In this document: one piece after another, positions 1 to 5,304 of the stretch
How the letters are laid out: each line of letters starts with the position of its first letter
Numbering within the stretch: the first letter of the stretch is position 1
Assembly (NCBI GenBank): GCA_003168315.1
Contig: PMSP01000286.1
Location: 1-6,285, forward strand
Length of the DNA stretch: 6,285 nucleotides
Source of the DNA: Opitutaceae bacterium
GTDB lineage: Bacteria; Verrucomicrobiota; Verrucomicrobiia; Opitutales; Opitutaceae
Direction of reading: 5' to 3'
The notes under the pieces: model-generated
What the model was told of the DNA's origin: nothing
The model's input: only the letters and a program-made list of their open reading frames with translations
The model's database searches: none
Made by a program: the position numbers and the translations under genes

Positions 1-642
1 CGCGGCGACGCCGGCGCGGATCGGGAGGGAGGCGGGCGCCAGGGCGAAGTCGTAGCCGCCCGAGGACGCGGTCCAGGACGGCGCCTGCGTCCCCGCCGCG
101 ACCGGGTTCGGCGCGCCGTCGACCTCGATCTCCGTCTCCGAGTAGAGCCCGCGGTTCGTCGCCACCGGGGTGAAGTCCGCGAAGACCCGGTAGGCACCGC
201 CGAACCTCGGGCGGAACTGGAAGGTCCACTCGCCGGGCTTCCGGCCCGGCACGGGATGGACGTGCTGGTAGTCGTCAAGGGACGGGTCGACGATCAGAAG
301 GTGTATCCGCCTCGTCTGGACGACCTGGAGGTCCTCGGGCGCGATCGGCTTCCCGCTGAAGGTCGTGAGGACGAGGGTCGCCCGGACGTCGGATCCCGCC
401 GCGGGGGGGCCTGGGGTCGTGACGGAGAGCGTCACCGGCGAGCGGACGGCGACCACCGGGAGGAACTGCGGGTTCGCCGGGTCGCAGAACTCGATCACGT
501 TCGGGCCCTGGACCCTGAAGTCCATGTGGCTCAGGTTGGTGCCGGTCGGAAGCTCGCGGACGATGACGAAGAGCGCGGCCGCCCCGGCCGTGATGGCCCA
601 GATCCGCCGCCACTGCGAGGTGCTGAGCGCGTGGCCCGTCAT
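1..642 (-). CDS. Membrane-anchored, beta-rich protein of unknown function (partial, runs off left edge)
   Basis: The gene reads leftward from an ATG at 642 and stays open for 214 codons to base 1, so the C-terminus is missing. The start is fixed by a 4-base ATGA overlap with the stop of the SCO gene, which indicates translational coupling and a shared transcript. Residues about 11-30 form one hydrophobic segment after a short cytoplasmic tail, suggesting an uncleaved signal anchor with the rest in the periplasm. The remainder looks beta-rich. A conserved-looking block at residues 112-165 includes HLLIVDPSLDDYQHVHP and FADFTPVATNRG, with His114, His127 and His129 as possible metal ligands. I recall similar blocks in uncharacterised proteins beside SCO/copper genes of Acidobacteria and Verrucomicrobia, but no family name I can stand behind. 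The sequence near residue 197 (YDFALAP, then AG) may begin a second domain. A role in copper handling or oxidase assembly is inferred from position and histidines only. That it is a gene is nearly certain; its function is not known. Confidence 0.85.
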   Translation of the reverse strand, partial: MTGHALSTSQWRRIWAITAGAAALFVIVRELPTGTNLSHMDFRVQGPNVIEFCDPANPQFLPVVAVRSPVTLSVTTPGPPAAGSDVRATLVLTTFSGKPIAPEDLQVVQTRRIHLLIVDPSLDDYQHVHPVPGRKPGEWTFQFRPRFGGAYRVFADFTPVATNRGLYSETEIEVDGAPNPVAAGTQAPSWTASSGGYDFALAPASLPIRAGVAA

Positions 643-1544
643 CGGGTCATCCGCCCCACGAATTCCGAGGGCTGCCACTGGCTCCCGTCCGCCCTCCAGG
701 TGATCCTGCCCTTCCCGTCGATCAGGAGGGTCGCGAGCGTGTGGTCGAGGATGTCGCCCCTGAACTCGGCGATGACGCCGAACTGGGTCAGGAGGTCGCG
801 GATCGCGGACTCGGGCCCCGTCAGGAAGGAGAAGTTGGAGGTGTCGATCCCGCGCTCGTCGGCGTACTCCCTGAGGACCCCGGGCGTGTCGTGGGCGGGG
901 TCGAGCGTGATCGAGACGAACTCGACGTCCCTGATCCCGGCGGCCTTGGCCAGCTTCTGCGCCTGCATCATCTTCGCCGTCGAGAGGGGGCACATGTCGG
1001 CGACCGGGCAGCGCGAGTAGATGAAGTTCAGCATGACCTGCTTCCCCCGGAAGCGCGCGCTGTTGGCGACGCGCCCGTTCTGGTCGAGGAGGACGAAGTC
1101 CGGCACGGTGTCCCCGACCTCGCGGTAGGCCTCCTTCCCCTTCTCGATCGTGTCCTGGTGGAGCATGCGGGAGCCGGCGTCGATCGAGTCGAGGGAGACC
1201 TTGTCGTCCGGCCAGATGTCCTCCAGCCGGGGGTTGCCGGCCGCGTCGACGAACAGGCGGGCGCGGATCCTCTCGCCGGCCGACGCGGCGGCCGCGTCGC
1301 CCGCCGAGACCGCGAACTCCATGGTCATCGCGGGCATGTAGCCGAGGACGGCGTTGTGGCGGACGACGAGGACCTTCCTCGTCCGGTCGGCCGAGACGAC
1401 TTCGCCCGTCAGCGCGAACTCCCGCTCGCCACGGACCGCCCCTGCCGGGGCGGCGCCGTCCCCCCCCGGCCGGCCGCAGCCCCCGGCGAGGAGCGCCCCC
1501 AGCGCCGCCCATGCGGCAAGGCGGCGGGCGGCATTGGTTCTCAT
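639..1544 (-). CDS. CusF-SCO fusion lipoprotein, copper chaperone for cytochrome c oxidase
   Basis: This 301-residue lipoprotein probably delivers copper to the CuA site of CoxB and keeps its cysteines reduced. Residues 1-23 are a signal peptide ending in the lipobox LAGGC, with lipidated Cys23. Residues about 42-113 match the CusF/CusF_Ec copper-binding fold: His63, then MPAMTMEF with Met70, Met73 and Met75. The tryptophan that caps copper in E. coli CusF is replaced by Met70. Residues about 144-300 are a SCO1/SenC thioredoxin-like domain. Its metal motif is SRCPVADMCP (Cys179, Cys185), a CX5C form rather than the textbook CX3C, and the third ligand is His268 in DILDHTLATLLID. I chose the ATG at 1544, not one at 1619, because it gives a clean lipoprotein signal; the longer form would put charged sequence in front. 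A weak GGTGG lies just upstream of the start. It is transcribed away from ctaA and overlaps the next gene by 4 bases. The family call is strong; copper delivery is by homology. Confidence 0.93.
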   Translation of the reverse strand: MRTNAARRLAAWAALGALLAGGCGRPGGDGAAPAGAVRGEREFALTGEVVSADRTRKVLVVRHNAVLGYMPAMTMEFAVSAGDAAAASAGERIRARLFVDAAGNPRLEDIWPDDKVSLDSIDAGSRMLHQDTIEKGKEAYREVGDTVPDFVLLDQNGRVANSARFRGKQVMLNFIYSRCPVADMCPLSTAKMMQAQKLAKAAGIRDVEFVSITLDPAHDTPGVLREYADERGIDTSNFSFLTGPESAIRDLLTQFGVIAEFRGDILDHTLATLLIDGKGRITWRADGSQWQPSEFVGRMTR

Positions 1545-1630
1545 GGTACCACCAATCCGCCGGAGGAAAAAATTGTCAAAGCGTTTGAGGCGGGCACGAT
1601 GGTCCCCTCTCCGTCCCATTCCCGACGCCC
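1545..1630. promoter_or_regulatory. Divergent promoter region between the SCO gene and ctaA
   Basis: This 86-base gap separates two outward-facing operons and must hold both promoters. Its only A/T-rich tract is about 1567-1580. On the minus strand, 1579-1574 reads TTGACA, a perfect sigma70 -35 hexamer, but no convincing -10 follows at 16-18 bases, and the spacing would leave almost no leader before the ATG at 1544. On the plus strand, TTGTCA (1573-1578) is followed after 16 bases by CACGAT (1595-1600), a weak -10 that would leave a leader of about 25 bases for ctaA. No obvious ribosome binding site precedes ctaA. The region's role is secure from gene layout; the exact hexamers are tentative. 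Confidence 0.5.
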
Positions 1631-2611
1631 ATGGCCCTCACAGACACCCTCCCCCGGACAGCCGCCCACAAGCCGGCCCTGGCGGCGTTCGCGGCGGTGG
1701 CCGCGGCCTGGGTCTTCGTGCTGGTGGCCCTCGGCGCCTTCACGACCAGCATCGGGGCCGGGATGGCGTTTCCGGACTGGCCGCTCTCCAACGGCTCCCT
1801 GAACCCCTCGGGCTGGCTCAGCAACCTCTCGATGTTCGCGGAGCACTCGCACCGGCTGAGCGCGATCATCATGGGGATCCTGACCGCGGTCCTCGCCGTC
1901 TGGCTGTGGGCGACCGAGGCGCGCCGCTGGCTGAGGAAGCTCTCGCTCTGCGCCTTCGCCCTCGTGGTCGCCCAGGGCGTCGTGGGCGGACTCCGGGTGC
2001 TCTTCGACCATGTCCAGCTCAAGGAGCTGGAGACGAGCCTGGGGAGGGTCTTCGCCATGCTGCACGCGTGCCTCGCCCAGGCGCTCGCCTGCGTGCTGAT
2101 CGCGGTCGCCGTCTCCTGCACGCGCGCCTGGATCGGCCGGCGGGTCCCCGTCGGGAATGGGGTCGAGCGGGCCGGGACGTTCTGCGTCAAGATGCTCTTC
2201 CTGCAGCTGGCGATCGCCGCCGTCATGCGCCACAGCTTTGCCGGGCTGGCGATCCCGACCTTCCCCTGGTCGACGCCGGGCGGGGCGATCCTGCCGGCCG
2301 TCTGGAATTTCCGGGTGGGGATCAACTTCGCCCACCGCGTGATGGCGGCCGTCATCGCGGTCTCGGTTGTCGTCTTCGCGGTCGCCATCTGGCGGGACAG
2401 GGGCTCGCCCCTCCCCATGCGGGCCGGGGCCTGCGTCCTCGTGAGCCTGGTCGCCTTCCAGATCCTCCTCGGCGCCGCGGTCATCCGGACGCAGAGGAAC
2501 CCCCTCGTCACCACGGGCCACGTCCTCGTGGGGGCGCTGACGCTCGTGACCGCGTTCTGGCTCACGTGGGTCGCCCACCGGGACGCCGTCGAGGACGGCC
2601 GCCTCCTATGA
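1631..2611 (+). CDS. ctaA: Heme A synthase (CtaA/COX15)
   Basis: This 326-residue inner-membrane enzyme oxidises the C8 methyl group of heme O to a formyl group, giving heme A for aa3-type oxidase. About eight hydrophobic segments are visible, near residues 17-38, 76-95, 104-122, 141-163, 183-203, 232-254, 264-284 and 296-315, in the 4+4 internal-repeat layout of the family. The expected haem-ligand histidines are present: EHSHR (Glu71, His74, the ExxHR motif), His145 in AMLHAC, His235 in NFAHR and His297 in TTGHVLVG. The first external loop (about 39-70) has no cysteine pair, so this is the cysteine-less type rather than the Bacillus type. The length is normal. The ATG at 1631 starts just before the first membrane helix and has no clear Shine-Dalgarno. 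The stop overlaps the ctaB start as ATGA, so ctaA, ctaB and the DUF420 gene form one translationally coupled operon. Confidence 0.95.
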   Translation: MALTDTLPRTAAHKPALAAFAAVAAAWVFVLVALGAFTTSIGAGMAFPDWPLSNGSLNPSGWLSNLSMFAEHSHRLSAIIMGILTAVLAVWLWATEARRWLRKLSLCAFALVVAQGVVGGLRVLFDHVQLKELETSLGRVFAMLHACLAQALACVLIAVAVSCTRAWIGRRVPVGNGVERAGTFCVKMLFLQLAIAAVMRHSFAGLAIPTFPWSTPGGAILPAVWNFRVGINFAHRVMAAVIAVSVVVFAVAIWRDRGSPLPMRAGACVLVSLVAFQILLGAAVIRTQRNPLVTTGHVLVGALTLVTAFWLTWVAHRDAVEDGRLL

Positions 2612-3498
2612 CCGAGGCCGCGCCCGCGCATGCCCGGTTCTCGGACTACGTCGAATTGACGAAGCCTCGCCTGAGCCTCCTCTCCGTCCTGACGGCGCTG
2701 GTCGGCTACTTCGCGGCGCGCCCCGCGCATGACAACAGGCGGGTCGCGTTCCTCGCCCTGGGGGCCTCGCTCGCGGCAGGCGGCGTCGCGGCGCTGAACC
2801 AGTGGATCGAGAGCGACACGGACGGGCGGATGAACCGGACGGCGCAGCGTCCCATCCCGACGGGCAGGATCGCCGGGGGCTCGGCCTACGTCCTCGGGTG
2901 GGGCATGTGCTTCGTGGCGCTGGTCCTCATCTTCTTCCAGGTCGGCAGGCTCTCGGCCCTCTTCACGCTGCTGACGATCGCCTCCTACCTCGGCTGCTAC
3001 ACGCCCGCCAAGCGCTCGAGCCGCTGGAGCACGGAGATCGGGGCGGTGGCGGGGGCGTTCCCGCCCCTCATCGGGTGGTCCGGCGCCGAGGGAACCGTAT
3101 CCGCCCTCGGCTGGATCCTCTTCGGCATCCTCTTCTTCTGGCAGATCCCCCACTTCATGGCGATCGCCTGGACCTACCGGAGGGACTACTCCGCGGTCAA
3201 CTTCCCGATGCTGCCGGTCCGGGACGAGGCGGGGGGCAGGGTCGCGGGATGGTCGTTCGCGACGACGCTCTGCCTTGTCATTGTCAGCCTCCTGCCGGCC
3301 TTCCTCGGGCTCGCCAGCAGGGGCTACGGCGCGGCGGCGGCCGTGCTCGGCGCCGCCTTCCTCTGGCAGGCGGCCCGCTTCCTGAGGCCCGCCAACCGCG
3401 ACGCCTCGGCGCGCCGGCTCTTCCTCACCTCGCTCGCCTACCTTCCCCTGGTCCTCGGCGCCCTTGTCGCGGACAGGCTGCTAGTGAACCCGTCATGA
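2608..3498 (+). CDS. ctaB: Protoheme IX farnesyltransferase (heme O synthase, CtaB/COX10)
   Basis: This 296-residue UbiA-superfamily membrane enzyme transfers a farnesyl group from farnesyl diphosphate to protoheme IX, making heme O, the substrate of the preceding CtaA. The start region ELTKPRLSLLSVLTALVGY is typical. The first aspartate-rich prenyl-diphosphate motif is at 64-82 (Asn64, Asp70, Asp72, then MNRTAQRP). The second conserved region is YTPAKR (131-136) with GAVAGAFPPLIGW (145-157), followed by FFWQIPHFMAIAWTYRRDY (176-194) and NFPMLPV (198-204). These are diagnostic for CtaB rather than other UbiA enzymes. Length and helix content fit the family. The gene begins inside the ctaA stop (ATGA) and ends inside the start of the DUF420 gene in the same way. 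A longer in-frame reading upstream is open to 1354, but it runs antisense through the SCO gene and out of frame through ctaA, so it is not a real extension. Confidence 0.96.
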   Translation: MTEAAPAHARFSDYVELTKPRLSLLSVLTALVGYFAARPAHDNRRVAFLALGASLAAGGVAALNQWIESDTDGRMNRTAQRPIPTGRIAGGSAYVLGWGMCFVALVLIFFQVGRLSALFTLLTIASYLGCYTPAKRSSRWSTEIGAVAGAFPPLIGWSGAEGTVSALGWILFGILFFWQIPHFMAIAWTYRRDYSAVNFPMLPVRDEAGGRVAGWSFATTLCLVIVSLLPAFLGLASRGYGAAAAVLGAAFLWQAARFLRPANRDASARRLFLTSLAYLPLVLGALVADRLLVNPS

Positions 3499-3932
3499 CC
3501 GTCCACGACATCCCGCCGATCGAGGCGACCCTGAACGCGATCTCCACCGTGCTGATCACGGCCGGGTTCATCTGCATCAAGCGCGGGAACATGCGGGCCC
3601 ACCGGGCCTGCATGCTGACGGCCGCCGTTACGTCGGCCCTCTTCCTCGTCTTCTACGTGGCCTACCACGCCCTGATGCGCAACCTGCACGCGCGGTTCGG
3701 CGGGACAGGCGCCATCCGGTGGGTGTACTTCGTGATCCTCTGGACGCACATCCCGCTGGCGGGGCTGATCGCCTTCCTGGTGCCGAGGACCTTCATCTAC
3801 GCCCTCAGGGGGAACTTCGAGCGCCACAAGGCCTGGGCCAGGGTCACGTTCCCGATCTGGTACTACGTCTCCGTGACCGGGGTCGTCGTCTACCTCTTCC
3901 TCTACGTCTGGTGGCCGGCGGGAGTAAGCTAG
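3495..3932 (+). CDS. DUF420 membrane protein (YozB/CtaM-like), oxidase assembly factor
   Basis: This 145-residue protein has four hydrophobic segments near residues 11-29, 40-60, 74-97 and 118-139, and fits the DUF420 (YozB-like) family in length and pattern. Histidines near the membrane edges stand out: His36 (MRAHRACM), His58 (AYHAL), His85 (WTHIPLAG) and His111 (RHKAWAR). In the family several such histidines are conserved, and they suggest metal or haem binding. To my knowledge a family member in Staphylococcus aureus, CtaM, is needed for aa3-type menaquinol oxidase function. That supports an assembly role here, though the exact step is unknown. The start ATG overlaps the ctaB stop by 4 bases, so it is the third gene of the heme A operon. 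Its TAG stop overlaps the TAG stop of the convergent lipoprotein gene at CTAG. The family call is firm; the role is inferred from family and operon. Confidence 0.88.
   Translation: MTVHDIPPIEATLNAISTVLITAGFICIKRGNMRAHRACMLTAAVTSALFLVFYVAYHALMRNLHARFGGTGAIRWVYFVILWTHIPLAGLIAFLVPRTFIYALRGNFERHKAWARVTFPIWYYVSVTGVVVYLFLYVWWPAGVS
3929..3932. other. Convergent gene ends overlapping at CTAG
   Basis: The four bases CTAG contain TAG on both strands. The plus-strand DUF420 gene stops at 3930-3932 and the minus-strand lipoprotein gene stops at 3931-3929. There is no intergenic space for a terminator between the two operons, and I see no hairpin with a T-run just beyond either stop. Transcripts from the two sides should therefore overlap as antisense unless a factor-dependent terminator lies inside the coding regions. 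Confidence 0.9.
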
Positions 3933-4498
3933 CGCGGCCGAACCACGCTTGAGTCGGGGATGTCGAAGACGGCCCCGGCGGCCGCGAGCCGGTCGCGCGT
4001 GTGCCAGACCTCCTCCTTGGCGGCCTCCAGGCGCTTGGTCTGCCGGTCGCGGTAGTCGGAGAGGTATTCCGCCGAGTCCGCGTCCCCGGGACGGGTGGTC
4101 ATCTGGGCGTTCGAGAACATGGCCTTCTCGAGAGTGGACCGCTCGAATTCCGCGCGGTCGAGCTCCCAGCGGAGGCCCGTCTGGATCACGACCCGGAAGG
4201 TCTTGCCGTTGATCATCCCGAGCGCGGCCTCGGCGACGTCCGAGGCGCCGCTCGCCGTCTCGGTCGCCATGATGTGGAACTTGATCTCCTGGACGGCGCG
4301 GTCGAAGTCGGCCAGCTGCTGGGTCGAGAGCCGGCCCTCGGCCTGGGAGCGCGAGATCGCCAGGTCCACCGAGTCCTTGGCGCTCACGGTCACGTCCAGG
4401 GGGTCGCTCGGGCCGCAGGCCGCCGCCACGCAGGCGCAGGCCGCGACGAGGCCGAGCGCCACCAGGCGCAGGGGTCGGGGGTCCGTCCGGGGTCTCAT
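3929..4498 (-). CDS. Helical lipoprotein of unknown function
   Basis: I do not recognise this 189-residue protein. Residues 1-28 form a signal peptide with a positive start (MRPRTDPRPLR) and a lipobox-like end, VAAAC, with Cys28 as the likely lipidated residue; Cys21 and Cys23 lie within the hydrophobic core. The mature part looks largely helical and charged. It has a middle segment, QLADFDRAVQEIKFHIM (61-77), then GMINGKTFRVVIQTGLRWEL (94-113), and a strongly charged, possibly coiled-coil helix at about 143-173. No cysteine or histidine cluster suggests metal binding; only His75 and His166 remain in the mature protein. The ATG at 4498 is preferred over one at 4546 because it gives a normal signal peptide. 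A GC-rich hairpin sits 7 bases upstream of the start and no Shine-Dalgarno is visible. The cupredoxin gene lies 67 bases upstream on the same strand, so the two may be co-transcribed, suggesting a periplasmic role linked to oxidase or copper. The reading frame is solid; the function is unknown. Confidence 0.8.
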   Translation of the reverse strand: MRPRTDPRPLRLVALGLVAACACVAAACGPSDPLDVTVSAKDSVDLAISRSQAEGRLSTQQLADFDRAVQEIKFHIMATETASGASDVAEAALGMINGKTFRVVIQTGLRWELDRAEFERSTLEKAMFSNAQMTTRPGDADSAEYLSDYRDRQTKRLEAAKEEVWHTRDRLAAAGAVFDIPDSSVVRPR

Positions 4499-4505
4499 GG
4501 GGCTT

Positions 4506-4525
4506 GGGGCGGACGATACCGCCCC
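4506..4525. other. GC-rich hairpin next to the lipoprotein start codon
   Basis: GGGGCGG (4506-4512) and CCGCCCC (4519-4525) form a perfect 7-base-pair stem around a 6-base loop. On the minus-strand transcript the stem ends 7 bases before the ATG at 4498 and no T-run follows, so it is not a standard intrinsic terminator for the cupredoxin gene. It could weaken translation of the lipoprotein gene or mark an RNA processing or stability boundary between the two genes. The pairing is seen directly; the role is inferred. Confidence 0.45.
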
Positions 4526-4565
4526 CGGCAGCCCGATCAATCCCAAGATGTCGGACGGGACGGCC

Positions 4566-5048
4566 CTACTTGACCGTCAGGATGCCCTTCATGCCGGTCT
4601 GGTAATGGGCCGGGAAGGTGCAGAGGAAGGGATAGTCGCCGGGCGTCATCGGCGCCTTGAAGTCGGCCTCGCCCGACTTTCGGGGCCCGAGGAGGTCGAT
4701 GTGGGTGACGACCTCGTCCGAGAGGGCGGCCGGGATGTAGCCCGTGTCCTTGGAATTGAGGGCGGCGGCGTCATAGGCGGCGACGTCCGTCCCGGCCTTC
4801 AGGAGCACCCAGTTGTGGCCCATGACCTCCACCGGCTGGGTGCCGTTGTTCGTGAGGATGACCTTCAGGTCCTCGCCGGGCGTGGCGTCGATCTGGGTGA
4901 CGCTGTACTTCATCGTGTCGCCCGCCGTGATCTCGATCTCGCGGGGTCCGGCGGGGGCGGCGGCGGCCGCCGTCGAGGAGTCCTTCTGGCCGCAGCCGGA
5001 AAGGACGAGGGCGGCTAGGGCGGCGGCGAACAGGAGGCGCGTCTTCAT
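4566..5048 (-). CDS. Azurin/auracyanin-like blue copper lipoprotein
   Basis: This 160-residue type 1 copper protein is a probable electron carrier on the periplasmic side of the membrane. Residues 1-19 are a lipoprotein signal ending LSGC (Cys19), followed by a flexible Ser/Ala-rich linker to about residue 35 and one cupredoxin domain (37-160). The copper ligands are visible: His78 in MGHNWVLL, Cys143 and His148 in CTFPAHYQ, and Met153 in GMKGILTV. The Cys-to-His gap (CX4H) is as in azurin. The His-to-Met gap is HX4M, one residue longer than in azurin and like the auracyanins of Chloroflexus, as I recall their CTFPGHYLAGMKG loop. This start is the only sensible one, yet the bases before it are pyrimidine-rich (GCCTCCCC) with no Shine-Dalgarno. 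The gene diverges from coxB, so donation of electrons to the CuA centre is a reasonable inference. An alternative is a copper-storage or copper-transfer role alongside the SCO protein. Confidence 0.92.
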   Translation of the reverse strand: MKTRLLFAAALAALVLSGCGQKDSSTAAAAAPAGPREIEITAGDTMKYSVTQIDATPGEDLKVILTNNGTQPVEVMGHNWVLLKAGTDVAAYDAAALNSKDTGYIPAALSDEVVTHIDLLGPRKSGEADFKAPMTPGDYPFLCTFPAHYQTGMKGILTVK

Positions 5049-5094
5049 GGGGAGGCAAGGATCGGCCCCATTGGCCGCCAGCGCAAATCGAATC

Positions 5095-5130
5095 CCGCCT
5101 TTGGAGGGGCCGCCGGGCCCTTTCAGGCGG
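5095..5130. other. Fifteen-base-pair hairpin in the cupredoxin/coxB intergenic region
   Basis: The outer arms CCGCCT (5095-5100) and AGGCGG (5125-5130) pair perfectly. After a two-base bulge (TT, 5101-5102) on the left side, GGAGGGGCC (5103-5111) pairs with GGCCCTTTC (5116-5124) with two G-T wobbles, closing on a 4-base loop GCCG. No T-run follows on either side, and the flanking genes diverge, so it is not a terminator for them. On the minus strand it lies 47 bases upstream of the cupredoxin start and could be a 5' leader structure. The pairing is seen directly; the function is unknown. Confidence 0.5.
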
Positions 5131-5138
5131 CGCTAATG

Positions 5139-5201
5139 CGGGCCCGAGGAGGGTTAATAAGTGCCTTGGGGCCGAACCGTGGGTTGCGGTCCGGGCCCGA
5201 G
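5139..5201. repeat. Ten-base direct repeat containing a palindrome
   Basis: CGGGCCCGAG occurs at 5139-5148 and again at 5192-5201. Each copy contains the 8-base palindrome CGGGCCCG, with 53 bases between copy starts (about five helical turns). The A/T-rich core TTAATAA lies between them. This arrangement could be paired operator sites for a dimeric regulator, but in GC-rich DNA short GC palindromes recur by chance, and GGGCCC also occurs inside genes here. Confidence 0.3.
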
Positions 5202-5304
5202 CGCGAAAAGGTGAGCAATATGGCTTGAAATGCCCCGGTGTTCACCGACTCTGCTTGGGAGTCTGGCGGTCGCCTCCGGGCGGCATTCCTTTCCGACTGC
5301 ACAC

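Larger units (their letters stand above)
5049..5304. promoter_or_regulatory. Divergent regulatory region between the cupredoxin gene and coxB
   Basis: This 256-base non-coding stretch separates the outward-facing cupredoxin and coxB genes. It contains a long hairpin (5095-5130), a repeated palindrome (5139-5148 and 5192-5201), an A/T-rich core TTAATAA (5154-5160), a purine-rich AGGTGA (5209-5214) followed by short ATG openings, and a small coxB-leader hairpin with arms GACTC (5247-5251) and GAGTC (5259-5263). I could not find a sigma70 promoter with both hexamers at good spacing on either strand. The region must nevertheless hold the promoters for both genes. A shared regulator responding to copper or oxygen is plausible but not shown by any motif I can name. 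Confidence 0.55.

Noticed and set aside
275..613. Minus-strand 112-codon frame inside the partial left-edge gene
   Set aside because: It is in a different frame from the continuous ATGA-coupled reading from 642 and has the Arg/Pro/His composition of a shadow.
1574..1579. Perfect TTGACA on the minus strand as the SCO gene promoter
   Set aside because: No acceptable -10 hexamer at 16-18 bases, and the implied start would fall about at the ATG; kept only as a note in the intergenic entry.
1545..1619. N-terminal extension of the SCO protein from an ATG at 1619
   Set aside because: It would add 25 charged residues before an otherwise ideal lipoprotein signal and extend almost to the ctaA start.
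741..1802. Long plus-strand open frame opposite the SCO gene
   Set aside because: Arginine/glycine/valine-rich composition typical of antisense frames in GC-rich DNA; the opposite strand encodes a clear SCO protein.
1576..3153. Long minus-strand open frame opposite ctaA and ctaB
   Set aside because: Low-complexity Arg/Pro/Thr-rich product with no recognisable motif; the plus strand has unmistakable heme A and heme O synthase motifs.
3933..3986. Inverted repeat CGCGGCCG / CGGCCGCG as a terminator after the DUF420 gene
   Set aside because: The loop is 38 bases, there is no T-run, and 8-base GC matches are common at this base composition.
5236..5247. Small dyad CGGTG-TT-CACCG before coxB as an operator
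   Set aside because: Five-base arms with a two-base gap are expected by chance somewhere in a 256-base region.
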